Positions 1-13,800 of a stretch of DNA of 64,000 bases are shown here, one piece after another (position 1 is the first letter of the stretch; each line of letters starts with the position of its first letter). The DNA is from Atherinomorus stipes (taxonomy: Eukaryota; Chordata; Actinopteri; Atheriniformes; Atherinidae): positions 26,061 to 90,060 of the forward strand of contig JALJCO010001173.1 in assembly GCA_023101725.1 (NCBI GenBank), written 5' to 3'. The position numbers and the translations under genes are program-made. The notes under the pieces are model-generated. The model was not told the DNA's origin. It saw only the letters and a list, made by a program, of their open reading frames with translations, and did no database searches.

Positions 1-330
1 GTTTTTCTTTAAACGATAAAAGCTTGCATCTTGTGGGATTAAGTAAACTCCAAATCAGTCATTTAGTAGTAGTAGAGTCATTTTCCATTCGCGTATGTGT
101 GAAACAAGTTTTAAGTGACACCAAACTGAGTGCTTGTGTCCAAAATCCCTCCTTGTTAAACATGAGCTGGTGTTTGGATGTTGCCTCCCCTGAGGGATGG
201 ATGAGGAGGTTGAAGCTCATCCCGAATGCAGGCCAGTCCTGAGTGAAGACAACATGATACCAAATGATGAAATGAAATGAAATAGCATGCAAAGGCCTTG
301 GCCATTCACCACACACGCTTTCACACACAT

Positions 331-331
<1 letters not shown>

Positions 332-361
<30 letters not shown>
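332..361. repeat. (CA)n microsatellite
   Basis: An uninterrupted CA dinucleotide run of about 15 units. It accounts for the low-complexity 'VCVCVC' open frames on the opposite strand. Confidence 0.9.
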
Positions 362-362
<1 letters not shown>

Positions 363-587
363 TTTAGCTCAGTCTTTCTGTGTCTGACATTGTGCTGAGC
401 TGTTCGGCACTCCGTCAAGGTGGGGCTTTTTGGCCCTGCACATCGCAGACTGAGTCAGGATGGAGAGATGAGGATGGGGCATCCCACTCACCCTCTGCAC
501 GGCCGGAGACACTGCTGCTCTGCTGTCATGGCAACAGCAGCAGTCACCATAGCCAGCATGGGCCCATAATGCATAGGCCAGGAGGAG

Positions 588-599
<12 letters not shown>

Positions 600-651
<52 letters not shown>
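600..651. repeat. (CA)n microsatellite
   Basis: A second uninterrupted CA run of about 25 units, roughly 240 bp after the first. Its length suggests it is polymorphic. Confidence 0.9.
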
Positions 652-656
<5 letters not shown>

Positions 657-881
657 GAGCACGATACATGACAGGAAACTGAACAGATGAGACAATTACT
701 GATCCTAAATGTGCTGGTTCTTCCTTAAACATCTGCATGAAAACACCACAAAACAACTCTGTGTGGACAAAAAAATGACTGCTCTTTGTTTCAGCCGCAG
801 TTTTTCTTTCTTCTAAATGTTACACCGAAGAGAATTAAATCAATTTAATGTTCTACGACAGGTTCATAAAAAAAATACTCT

Positions 882-924
882 TGTAATATGGACAAAAGGT
901 GTTTTACCTTTTGTCCATATTACA
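882..924. repeat. Perfect 19-bp inverted repeat (hairpin)
   Basis: The left arm TGTAATATGGACAAAAGGT (882-900) is exactly complementary to the right arm (906-924), separated by the 5-nt loop GTTTT. It lies about 1 kb upstream of the nol4l start codon. It could be a MITE remnant, a chance microinversion or a structured RNA element; the sequence does not decide. Confidence 0.8.
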
Positions 925-1896
925 TGAAGAGTTGCATCATCTTTTGCTGCACTTTTCGCTGCACCACTGCATTTATGGTGCACAAAAATTCCTAATTATC
1001 TATTTTATCAAGCTCCAAGTATCTGCATGACATGTTTCATATTTCACATCAGCTTAACAGGTTTGTTTTTTTTCTTTTCAGTAGACGACCCCCCCTCCCC
1101 CTCCCCCCAACCCCAACCCTCCTTGTCTCCAAATCGGACATCTTCATCTTGGCGTTGAAAACCGAAGGCTTTGCTGCAAATTAGCCAGTTACCACCAGAG
1201 ATCTACGCGTGTGTATTTATTTATTTACGTGGTCGGGATTAAGTCGACAGTGTAAGCCATTCAAACAGGTGTGAGGAACAGAGACAGTCCCAGGTGGCGC
1301 ATGTTGATCGGATACGTGGCTACATAGAAGCGCATTATGAGCATCTTTGCGCTTTTTTTTTTTAAAAAAGGGTTGAGCAACCCGCATCCGAAAATAGTGT
1401 TAGCTGTTAAAAAGTAGGTCGATAAGAACTGAGAGCGGCGGTTGTTTCCACGCTTTTGTCTGTGTTCTTTGTTGTTTTGCGAGGACTGTGGGTTTTTTCG
1501 TTTTCTTCTTCTTCTTCTTCTTTTTTCCTATAGCCCACCCTTGTGTGGAGCGTTTTACGCACAGGTGGGAGATACCCGCTCAGCATAGGACAGCCCCCCT
1601 CTGCTCCACAGCGGATGATGTGAGGAAGTGACATTTTTCACCGCTGCGGTTCGGGACACCACGGCTTCCTCTGCAAACAGGTGTTCTGCTCTCTGGGTCA
1701 CTTTTACTAGGAAACCGCAGGGAGGTATCGCGTCCTATTTCCCGAGCAGAGACGCGGGACAGCGGGGACCAGAGGAGGAAAATTAGACCCGTTCAAGTCT
1801 CTTCTTTATTAGCCTGGGCTGTTTGAACGGGTTCAGACAGAGAGAAAGAGAGAGAGAGGAAGAGAGAGAGCGAGCGAGTGAGGGAGAGGGGGAGCG

Positions 1897-4800
1897 ATGG
1901 CAACGAAAAAGGCGTGCGTGGATGCGCCCAAAAGGAGCCGGAGTCCGGTCGTGTTGGAGGCTGAGATGTTCAGAGAATTTCAGGACTGGTGTCTCCGAAC
2001 TTATGGAGACTCCGGTAAAACAAAGACCGTCACCCGGCGAAAATATAACAAAATCATGCAGACACTGTTGCAGAACGACGAGTCGGACGGCGTTTATGTC
2101 GACAACAGCCACATCAACGCCAAATTCAAATTTTGGGTGAAGTCCAAAGGATTTCAGGTTGGGACCAACGTTCTGGGGGAGCACAACAAGAAAGGAGCAC
2201 CAGGGAAACCCGTCCTATACGTCCCGGTCAAGTCAACGGTAAAGTGTGTGTGTGTGCGTGTGTGCATTCGTTTGTGTGTGTATGTCACAGGAGAGAACGT
2301 GCGTGTACACGCTCACGAGATGTCCCGTTGCCGTCTATAAGTTGTCATCGTTTTACGGCTGCACCCACGCACTTGTCACACGAAGAACATGACGACTTTT
2401 AATGTTTTGTGGTCCCGTCTCGCATTCATCGTTCTCGATGAAGCCTCACTTTGTCCATATCCCAACCAGAACAACCCCTACTCTCATCCCTTGCTGCCAT
2501 AGCAACGCCGGTGCCTCCTGGCAATCGCAATTCTAAAAGGTAGACTATCACGCATAACCATCTCGTCAGTGGGGTTGAAGTCCTGTCAGCAGCAGTTCTA
2601 TCGGGTGCAGAGCACGAGATAATTAACTAACTACAGCATTTTGTTTCTGTTGCTGTTCATGTCTCGTGTAGCCCGGTATGGTGATGTTGTGCGCGCGCAC
2701 GTGGATGCAGAGGCATGTTGGAGGGTGTCGGATATGTTAGGGTACACCGGTGTGGGTTGAGGGACTACAGGCTACAAAGGCCAACTTAAGTATAAAAAAA
2801 TATCTCTGCTGTGGAGCTCAGCAGGTTTTGATTGTCAGCAATTCATCAAATGGCACGCGCCCTCACTGTCCCATCTAAACCGAGAGACACGCACTATGTC
2901 CGTGTGTCATTAAAATGGTTTGTCTGTCGCTGGGAAAGCAAATGTATGCTTCTTGATATTTCTGACATCAGACATTTTTTGTGAAAAATCATGATGTAGG
3001 CTGGTAGACGTGTTTTCTCCCACTCCACTTCTCATTGTCCTGGGCATGATGCGGGTCGGCTCGCAGGAACTCGTTGCTCTGGCAACACCTGTGCAGTCCA
3101 GGATAGCCTGCCTGCCGCTCTGCCGCATTTTATATTGTAGGTTACATTCCGACATGAACCTCTCAGAGCCAGTTTAAGACCGTCTTCATGAGAGAAATGT
3201 GTAAGAAATATATATAGATATTCATTTACCAGATAGTGGCTGCGCGTAATTGGTGACCACGTGAGGGGCTGTGGCGGAAACAAAAGGGTCTGCTCGGGAC
3301 TGTTGGCGACATACGCCCACGGTCGGTGCTCAGACTTCACTACCCTGCGTTTCTGGGAGATGGGTGGTGATATTTCTTTGGTAAAATGGATGTCAGGTCA
3401 CATCCGTCCAGCTGTGAGTCAGTAGGGATGCTAAGGGTTAACATGCAGCTTTTTCTTTAAAAAAAAATATATATTTTTTTAAAATCGAACAAGCAAGATA
3501 AACATGTTCATGATGAACTGCCAGCCAGTGCCCCAACAGCTCTCTGTGCGCGCGCGTGGTCGCTCACGCGCGTCTATGTCTATGTATCTGTGTTTCTTTG
3601 GCCTGCTGCGCCAGCGAGGAGTCAACCACCATCTTAAACAAGCGCCTTCGGGAGTGATCCCCCCCCCCTTTATAACCCCCGTCCACCCTCCCTCAGCTGG
3701 GACAGAGTCTCTCTGGACGTCAAAGAGCAGAAGCAGATTTTGTGTTAACAAACTGGAGGAGATATTAGCCCGGATTAGGGACTGAGCCCTTTGGTTTGAG
3801 CTGAATAGCACTGATCCCCTCCACAGGTGTTTTACCTGTGTGAATGAACAATTTAGATTTGGGCCAACTGCTTTTACAAACCTCCTCTAATCTCTGCTCA
3901 ATATTATGTTTCCCCCTCTGGGCAAGAGGGCAGGTGTGATCGGTCTCTGCAGGTGCAGATGGTGCCTGAAATGTGTTGTTGATTAGTTTCTGTCTCTGGC
4001 TTGTGCCATTTCTTGCTGTTTTGTTGATATGATTTCTTAAATGCCCCTTTTGTTCAATATATTTATCAACGCTGTTACTCTGCAAGGCCCATTTAACCAC
4101 ATCCGAGCTGAAATAACGCTTTATGGCGAGTCAAACCAAAGGATAGCTGAGAAAGGCAGCGTTTTCCTAAAATAAATATAGCTCACTGTCTTCTGAGAGG
4201 AGTGCACGTGCTTTGTAGTTAATATCACAAGACAGGGGAAGCCTCCCCCTGACTCAGGTCCACTTGGGAAATTTAAACAACAAACAAAATATCAGCCAAC
4301 ACAAGCTGTTTCTAATGATGAGTCAGAGGCCACAAATCAAACAATATACATGCATGTGATTGCATTAGAAGGGAAGACTTTTTTTTTATTCAGCTTGTGT
4401 TTGTGGGCCTTATAAATAGGCCCTCAGGGGCCCGTGGAAAAGTGACACACACGTGCAAAAGCGCGCGCACAATGGTCAGTGGCTGCTCACAGGGCTGCAG
4501 GGCCGGGGGCGTGTCTCTGGTGCTGGAGCACTGGAAGCCCCGCTGCAGCTGCTCCCAGGGTGTGCCAAGTTTCTGTATGAGGGCAGGCATGGGGCTAAAT
4601 GACGGGAGGCTGGGTGGGGGTAGGGGATGGATGATGCCTGATGTGCAGACAGAGAGGGTCTCTTCTGTGCGCCGGCGAAGCGTACAAGGCGGCTTCAGTG
4701 TGTGGCAGGACAGAAAGGCAGGGCACAGGCAGCACAGGCTCAGTGTGGGGCGCTTCTTTTCAAGCTGGACACAGAATCATTTTCTCCCTGTGTTTTCTGT

Positions 4801-7800
4801 CCATCTCTTTCCTCCCGCTCGCGCTATCTCGCCCCTGCCAGTGCTCGGAGAATCCTGCAGGCCTCAGTGTGGAGATGCAACCTCGTTTAGCTCCCATTAT
4901 GCCCTGATTAGAGGACGCTACAGAGGAGGAGGGGACCAGAAACAGACACAGAGATGCATCACAGAACTGTGCACAACCTGAGCCTTTCTCCAAGTCCAGA
5001 CGATTTCAAAAGAAACACCAAGACACCCCTGTGCATTTTCCTTTGGGTTGACATGGCATTGTCCTGAAAATGATTTAATATGGCGAGCTGTTGCCTTTTG
5101 TTACCATGCCAACTGATATCTGTAAATATCGTTTCATTTTTCCACACAACTAGATTTTGGTGGACATTTGGCATTTAAGTGATAACAGGACATGCAGTGT
5201 TTCTTCGACCCCATAAGAAATTTATTCCTAAAAAAATGAAGAAGTGGCCTCAGTTTGTAATGTCTGATAGTTAATTAGCAGGAAATTGGAAACTAAGGCT
5301 GCAGGGACACAGAAAAATCTCATTTTGGTAAAAATTGTCTTGGATGTTAATTTTTAAAAACCAACAGCTACAAGCTGCATTTGTCGAATAACGAATCAAC
5401 CAGCGAAAACATTGCAACTCTTAAATGGAGAAACTCTTTGGTTTTTGCTTCTGAATCATCCTGCCACTTTATACCTGCAACCATTAAGTGACAGGATGGG
5501 ACTCAAAGAGACTCACCTAATGGGGGCTTTGAAGTTTTATGAAAGAAAGCTTCATCTTGGGATGTCCCCTCCGCATGCACAAACCACAAATTGCTGTTCC
5601 AAATCTTTGTCTTGCAAAATAGGCCCTAAATGTTTGTGCCTCACATCAGATAGCACGGGGAACATCATCATTATTATCTGATTAATTAGTCCGCATTTCC
5701 CCTGAGAGCCTGTCTTTTGTAGAAGGGCCACAGAGTCAAAAGAATAGTGGCCCTATTATTCAGCAGCATTTGCATTAATGCTATTTCCGCATCGAGGATC
5801 TCCAACGCTTTTGTCCAGCGGTTTTTGTCTCGTTTCTTTCTGGCAGCGCTGATTAGGAGCAACACATGGGCTCACACTCATGGGTTCAAATGGCAAAATG
5901 CTTGCTAGCCCAAACAGAAACCTCCCAGCTGTACTGATCTCATCTGAGCTGCAGAAAATGTACCTGAGCATGTGTGTTGGTGATTGGTTTGTTTCCTCTT
6001 TGGAGCACTTAAAGGTGGAGATGCGCCAGTCTGAGGGCAGGGACTTTTCTTTGTTAGACGACAGACATATAAAGACACATCGAGAAAGTTTATGTCAGGG
6101 CGTGTTGGTAATTTCACATGTTGCCAAGCTACTGAGACTTACTGTAAGTGATTGACAAAATCCATAGTGCCCGTATATGGTGTTGTGCGCGTGTATGTGC
6201 GCTCCTACAAAGAGGGGGTCGCTGATCGCATGCTCTGTGTTTCCTCCCTTCAGCACTCTCTCTGTTGCCATGGAGAGACCGTTCTTTGCTTTCCCATAGG
6301 AGGAGAAATTAACACCATTTTTAACTGGCCTGGGGGCCTCCCCCCTGTGTGGGAGATAGTCAGAATTGTGCTCCACATGCATACACTCGCCGTCTTTAAG
6401 ATGGCAATAATCTCCCCCACCACACCGCTTCTGTCATTTTTAATACCTTTGCAAGGCCAACGTTTAACGAACTGGGACAGTGTAATAATGGCTTGAAAAT
6501 GGCGAGGTGGACTCTGGGATGTGATGATGATGATGTATGTGCCAGTCATTTACATACCGTTTTGAGTCAGCGACTGGAACGTCAACAGTGCCAGTGGGAC
6601 TGTCTGTGTCTCCGGCTCGGTGGGACATTGTGGGGATGTCACACACTCTATCAAATAATGTTCATCACGGGAGCTGCCGAGAGAGAAATGCAGACACACA
6701 CCACAGACACACACATGCACACACAGACGTCGGACAGAGGGGTTGAGCTCGGTGCACCTAATGTGGATTTAATGACGGGGTTTTATGAACTGAAGCAGGG
6801 TGCAGAGGATGGTGGAGAGAAGAGAAAAAGAGGAGGATGAGGTCTTATATATAAAGTGGACTGGATGCTGTGGGGTAGATGGTCTCTTTTATCCCAGTTT
6901 GCTGTCATATAAACCTTTACCGTGCGCTGTTGTCCCCCACGGCGCGCACACATAAACACACACAGGCAGGAGAAACAACGCTTGTCCCATTTATGTGTTC
7001 ATTAGCTAGTTGACAGATTTACAGAGGGAAGATGGGACTTTAAAAGATGACCTGTTGTCACATCTGCAGTGAGATAATCTGAGTCATGAGTATTGTTGAC
7101 ACAGCCATCTTCACTCCCTCCTCGCACGCACACTTCCACACATAAAGCACCTGAACACACATCTCTCCTTAAGCTACTTATTGTGGAGGAAAATCTCCAT
7201 CTATTTGCTGCCTGACTTTAAAAGTTAAGTTCAAAGCCGCATTTCTGCATTTCAGATTTTTGCTTGTCACACTCATCTGCTCAGAGACGGAGCTAATTTC
7301 TTGTGCGACGAATCTTCTCTATCTTTGCCGGCCTGTCTTTGTGACCCAGCTGCTTCCCCCGTGAACCTCCCCCCACCACCTCCTCTTCCTCCTCCTCCTG
7401 ACCTGCGTGTGTGCAGGACTGCTCCTCTCTCCCCTCGGCGGCTCACTGCTACAATATGTGTGTGTGTGTGTGATGGAGAGAGAGAGAGAGACTGCCAGCG
7501 GGGGTGGGGGCAGCAGACTCAACCCCTCCAGTCTCCTAGCAACAGAGCGGTTTGGTGCGGGACAGGGAGAGGCGCAGGGGATGGGGGCTGGTTGTGCAGT
7601 GACTGGGGAGAGCAAAGTCCTATGGGATTAGAAGGCTGGAGAGAAGGAGGAAAGGAGAAGGATGGTCAGAGTTTTGCTGTTATGTTGACGATTAGGAATG
7701 CTACCAAGTTTCCTTTGCCCCATAAAGTGGCATGCTGCTGTGGAGACCGAATATCTACGGAGCAGCTCAACAGCTGTTCTCCACTGAGCAGCTTCAGCTA

Positions 7801-10800
7801 CAGGCTCTTCCTGGCAGACATAGTGCACTAAAACACACACTGAAAGCATGCTGTGTTTAGAGATGAATGCTAAACTCCCTGTTGACTTGTGTTTGAAAAC
7901 AGAGTTTATTGGTGCACACGGTCCTGAGAAGACCTTCAAAGGAAGAAATGCAGTTTTAGCTGCAGGTTCTCGTTCAAAAAGTCCACAAAACTAAAAAAAA
8001 ACAAATCCCTATTTTTCATGTTTTTATTGGGTTTTCTCACTGCAAACAGAATGTAAGATTGTTTTAGATCCCTGGCCTTTACAAAAAGTAGATTTAAAGG
8101 ATTCATGTTGAACTTTTCATTGTTATTTTCCTTAAATTTAGTACATTTAATTAGATTTAGGTCCCTAATCTAGTAAAAAACATAGCTGCAAAAGCATTGA
8201 AAATGTTTCGACTCCTGCTTATACTTCAGCACCAGGGCTGCAATATTATATATCGATTCAGGCCAGCGAAAATGCTCCCAGCTGAATATCCTGTGTGCAT
8301 GGTGGGTATTTTGCTGAGGGATGCGGCAGTGATGTGGGTGCACCACACACCCCACAGTTGTATGAGATTATCCAAATCCAGCGTGAATGGACCTGACACC
8401 ATTGTCCCAAGCAGCAGCAGCAGCAGCGGCAGCAACAGCAGCAGCGGCTGTGGTGATGTCACCATGGGAAAGATGATGATACTTCCCAGCGCGATAGATT
8501 ACAGCTGTGATGATGAGGCGGAGGGTCGCTATTATTTCATTTATTATCATTACATGTAGCCGGTGCTGACAAGGGGAGCAACTGGAGTAGAGAAGGAGGG
8601 AGAAAGAGAGAGTGAGGGGCCGGATTAAAACAAACCCGCTCTGTGAGCTGGTTTTAGTTGCCATGGTAACGATCATTACCTTGCACTTGGGAGAGCAGGA
8701 GCAAGGAAAGAGAAGAGGAAGGGGGTTGGTGAAGGAGGGAGAAAAGAAGACGGGACAGAGGTATGGGATGAAGACAAGGAGGCAGGAGAGAGGATGCGGT
8801 TGGGGGGGGGGGGGGGGAATGAAATGTCAGATCCTGGGAACAGTGTGGAAATGTCATGGAAGCGAGGGGGTAAAAGTGTTATTCCTCAATACTAGAGGGA
8901 CAACTTTGTGAACTTGAGACCCTCCTCTTACTCCAACAAGAAACACTCACTCTCCATCTGGGCTCTAATCTCCAGAAAATGTCAGAGCTTGTCTCATATT
9001 TGCCTGAAAAAGGTGAACTTTGTTGGGGGGAGAAAACAAACAAACAAACAAACTAATTTAATGCCCAAATCAATTAGCTGTGTTTTATTCTTGCTGGGGC
9101 ACTTTGCGTTAGCAGAAGGAAAAGAAATGGGATGTTTGGACGGTGGCAATGGGGGAGACGAAAGAGTTGTTTAGAGGAAAACGTGAAGCAAGAAAGGAGC
9201 AGAGAGCCCCATGTGGTGCTGTGGATGGAGCCTGTTGTCCTGGCAATCCTACTTCCATGGTGTGTCACATGACCCTTTGCCCAGCACACCTGCCCGAGAG
9301 AAATCAGTGGCAGTTTCTATGGCGACCGGGTCGGCAGTACGGGAGGCAGGACGGCTGCCATAGGTGGTGGTAGGAAGGACTGCTGGGCTCGTACAGTGTC
9401 GGTGGTGTTATTTTTAAACATGGCAGAGATGAGGTGATGGTTGCAGACCCAGCCGGGGACGAGACTTCTCCACTTAAAGGAGAAAAATCCGAACACTGCA
9501 GGAGGTTGGGCACCTTGTGTATTACTCTTGACTGTCTGCAAGCGCATGACCCATGACTCATGTGCCTTAACAATTCCCCAAGTGTTGCTTTATAATACAG
9601 ATCTTAGATGATTTACATGCAAGTCATCCCTGTTAGCCTGATGCCTCAGTCTAAACTGAACTCTTGTATCTGTTCATTTTCAGTGTTCAGATGGGAATTC
9701 GACCCAAGACAACTCTTCCCTGAAGCGCGTGGCCGTCGTTGAAGACTTCTTTGACATCATCTATGCCATGCATGTGGAGATGGGTGCCGACCCAGGCAGA
9801 GCACCCAAACATGCAGGCCAGAAGAAGACCTACAAAGCGGTGGGTAAACATCACCAGGTGCATCCAAGGTGCAGGCCATTATGAGGCTTGTTAACAGCAG
9901 GTTTGGCTCTAAAAACAGCCAAATACAATATTAAATCAGTTCTATTTCCTTTTCTCATCCAAGTCTGCATGAGTAGTTGTTGCTACGGGTGGAAGCGATG
10001 ATAGTAAGCACGTCCAGCCCTGGTTGGCAGCAGGTGCAGGTTCAACATCACATTCAAAGGAAAATTAAAGTTGTCATGCATGAAATTTGCAAGCTCCCAG
10101 CAACATTTTTGTGTTTCACCTACAAGATTTAGGAAATTCATTTGCCCATTAGCTCTAAACGCAAAGCCAGTTAATTCTGATGGGAATGTGGTTCATTTTG
10201 TGAATATTCTGGTCATAAAATAGTGGACAAATTAAAACGCTGCCTTGAAATCTCTTTATAAACAAACATCCCCATACATATGCAGAATGAATGTTTCTGG
10301 TCTTGGAAGCTTTCTGATTTTCATTTGTAGTCTGATTTAGTTGGGAAACTACTGACTATCCAGTACCGCTTACGTTAAAAGTCAGGTGTATCAGATCCAA
10401 TTCAGCCCAAGTAATTTTACTTTATTGTTGGGTTGAACAACTTTGCTTTGCCAAAGGGGAGGTTAATGGACGTGAAGGGCAAGAAGCTCCCCTTAACACT
10501 CCTTTATGTTTTAATTTGGTTATTGATGAATGCTGGACCCGACAGAAGGAACAAAGGAGAGAGAGAGAGAGAGTGAAAAGAAGACATACGGAAAAACTAA
10601 AGAAAAATAAAAGGAGACAAAGATACAAAAGATGGAAAAAAAAAACAAAAAAACAATAGCAGCAACTGTACAAACTGTAATGAAATAAAGCAGAGAATCA
10701 CCAGGAGAACCTGAAGGAAGACAAACTGATAAAAACATGAACAACTACAACAGCAACAAGTATATGAAAGCATAACTGTAGCTATTTGTAACTAAACCTG

Positions 10801-13800
10801 CAGGACATCACATAAGCATGCGTGCTAACAAATAAGTGTGTGTGCGAGTGAAAAACGTATGAAATAAGTTGTATTTAATGATGAGTTTGGTTGTACAAAT
10901 GCAACAGTTCTACCTACAAGGATCAGAGGCACAGACGACCAGCAGCCACCATGGAGCTTGCATCCTTGTGGAGCATCCGCATCACTGCCGGCCTTATTTT
11001 CAAATAAAATTGCCATTATTATCATAAACTGATTGTCAGAAACCTTCTCCAGTTATACATTTCTCTTCCATTTGCCTAGATGCTTGCATGATGACGCTCA
11101 TCAAAGAGCTTCATGTGTTATAATAAAATTCTTTGGAGAAGCTTATCAATTTCACCAGCGTTTCTGCCAACAGAGTTTTTCATTATATTCCTTTTATGTA
11201 AAAAGCGGCCTGCAGCTGGAGAAGCTTTCAGACAATCCGACGATCGTTTTATTTGAAAACAAGGGTGGTAATCTTTTAGGGGTTTCACGTTCTGAAGCTC
11301 CCCATGACAAGAGGCAGAAGTACATGAGATGTAATGTATCATTTTTAGCATCAGGAGTTACCAAGGAAACAACCAGACACCTTTACCAGAAAAACAAAGC
11401 TCTCATGGTGCTCAAACTGGAATCTTTTTTCATTCCTCATTGTTAATGTTTCAACAATGGCAGTCTGTTAGCTTGTGTTGCAAGCTGAGGTAAGGGGAAC
11501 TCCAAAAAGGAGATCTTTCCCTTTCCCCCCTTGGGGGGGAGAGAGGGGGGGAACCCCAAATGAAAACGGAAGAAAAAGAGGGAAAAAATATAGGAAAGGG
11601 GGGGATTTTTTATTTAATAAGGGGGGCGTCGGGCTTTGCCTGGGGGAGGCCCGGCCTTGAGTCACATTTGTTTTCCTGACAGCAATGGCCTGTGTTTGCA
11701 GCTGAAGAGGTGCGGATGCAGCATAGGGGATGCTCAGCAGGACTTTGGTACCTCTCCTCTCCTCCCACCCAAACAGGAATTTAAAAAACAAGAAGAAAAA
11801 AAAAAATTACAGAGCCAATTGCTCCTGCCCTGTAGAGAGGTCCTGTCACGTCTCATAGAGTGTACCCTTTTGAGGAGGCAGCATCACTGGGGCAGGGCAT
11901 AATATGGAACTGTCACTGTGGCCTTCTGGGAGGTGCACGCTCCTCTGGGTGGCCTTTCCCTCTCAGCTGCCTCAAGGGGCCATGAAGGGTGGGAGAGGGA
12001 CGGGCACACGGGATGGTGGGCACCCCCACTGCCTCTCCATGGTCACGTGAAGGTCGCATTTTACAGGGAAACGCCAGAGGGGGTGAGGAGGGGAGGGTGG
12101 CATAGCGGTGGAGACAAACAGAGAGGGAAGGCAGAGCATGAGGAAGAGGTGTAGATGTGTGCTGGCTGCACCTGAGGACGCGAGGGGGGGGCGAAGCAAA
12201 TCAGAAAACACCTCTTTGCGTTTTTAGGTATAAAAGCAGGAAATTTCAGAGCTGCAGCTGGAATTAGGCCATCCGAAATCACCAGCAGTCGCCTAAAGGG
12301 AGGTATTCCTCCTCATGTCATGTTGAGATAACACATAAATCTGACCCCCCAACTTTCACACGCGCATTGTACATTAAAACCGCACCTGCGCACAGTTTGA
12401 GTTGGGCCAAATCTGCTGCCTGTAACCCAGTCTCCTCCGCTTTCTCCCCCGGCACAGATAGCAGAGACCTACGCCTTCCTGCCCAGAGAGGCGGTGACTC
12501 GCTTCCTAATGAGCTGTGGAGAGTGTCAGAAGAGGATGCACATTAACCCTAGCACTGCGGAGTTCAAAGGTAAAGTCACACATCTGACTTGTGGGCTGCT
12601 TGCTCGTTCTGGGGACATCATTAACCGCCGTGCTATTTTTGAGATCAACCTTTAAGATTTGTTAATGCCGAGATCCTTCGACATACCAACACGGAAAAGG
12701 GTAATTACGATAATAATCAGTCAGTCCTCCACCACAGCTGGCTGCAATAATGGTTTTCTGATAATTATGTGTCGAACAGCACAATCTCTAAGTTTTTATC
12801 GTCCTGTCAGACGCTAAAGCTGATCTGTGCTGTTTGGTGAGTTTTTGAATGAAACTGTCATTAAATGAGACATATGTGTGTATCCATCATTGACATGATG
12901 TAACAAAGGCTCCAGAGGATTGGCTCCCTGGGATTGTATAAAGCCTCTAAAATGGTCACAGAGTTCCTCTAGTGGCAGGTGTGGAGACTGCAGACGGCTG
13001 CCAGCCATTGTTTGACTCCAGGTAGCAGCAGAGGCTCGAGTTTCTGCTTTTACAGGAGCCCAAAGCAAGTCAAAGATTGTCTTCTATTAGCTCAGATATG
13101 CAAGTTGTGACCGATGCAAACAGGCTACTCCCAGGGCTAATTTGCTATATTTTTATGATGTAACTAAAAGTCTGAGGTTGAAGTGTTAAAACCAGTCTGT
13201 GTGTTTACAGCAGGAGTGGAACGCGTACTGTAAACTGAGCTGCAGTAAAATCCAGCTACTTGTCTTCTTTATGCTCCTATGCTCATCCTGCTGCTGATTA
13301 TGATGTTTTTCTGTGTGTTGACACAGAGATGGGAGTTTTAAGGCTGACTGAGACACAACAAGCATCACCAATACCGAGACAAGAACCTCAAATTTGTTCT
13401 TTTTATTACAGCATTGCACATTTTTTCCCCTCTTCAAATTATAGCTGTTTTTTTTCTGTAAGGTTTCAGCTGCTCAACCCTTCAGGGCTTCTTTGTTATA
13501 TTTTCATTTTGTGAAACTCCAAATATTTTCAGTAGGTAACAAGTCTGGAGTGCATGGAGGTCAGTTTATTTATCACTATAGAGTCATGCTGTTGTATTAC
13601 ATGCAGAATGTGGTCTGACATTATCTTTCTGAAATAAGTAAGAATTCATTTATCCTTCACTATGAATTCTGCCAACACAGATGAACACATGATGAACACA
13701 TCAGCCACGTTCTGTGCACCAATGAACAAATGCATGCTGACTTTTTACCTTTAGGCTGGTAATTACCTGAAAGTAGATCTTTAGTCTGAACAAGGCAAAG

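Larger units (their letters stand above)
1..1896 (+). promoter_or_regulatory. nol4l: Upstream region and probable 5' UTR of nol4l
   Basis: No coding gene is recognisable here; the open frames overlap CA repeats or run antisense to exon 1. The part nearest the start codon (about 1,400-1,896) is richer in G+C and CpG than the rest and probably holds the transcription start and leader. About 60 nt just before the ATG are almost entirely purine (GA-rich, about 1,838-1,896). The transcription start cannot be placed from sequence alone. A polypyrimidine tract followed by CAG near 1,081 could be a splice acceptor for an upstream leader exon, but this is unsupported. Confidence 0.45.

Noticed and set aside
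1783..2184. 133-codon frame antisense to nol4l exon 1
   Set aside because: Shadow of the real exon plus the GA-rich leader read as Ser/Leu repeats.
4397..4981. 194-codon open frame in nol4l intron 1
   Set aside because: Low-complexity, Arg/Gly/Ser-rich translation, no domain, no splice-linked neighbour; the local GC content alone explains an open frame.
7301..7831. 176-codon open frame in nol4l intron 1
   Set aside because: Built from CT/GT and purine-rich simple sequence ([22 protein letters not shown]); no recognisable family and an equally long antisense frame.
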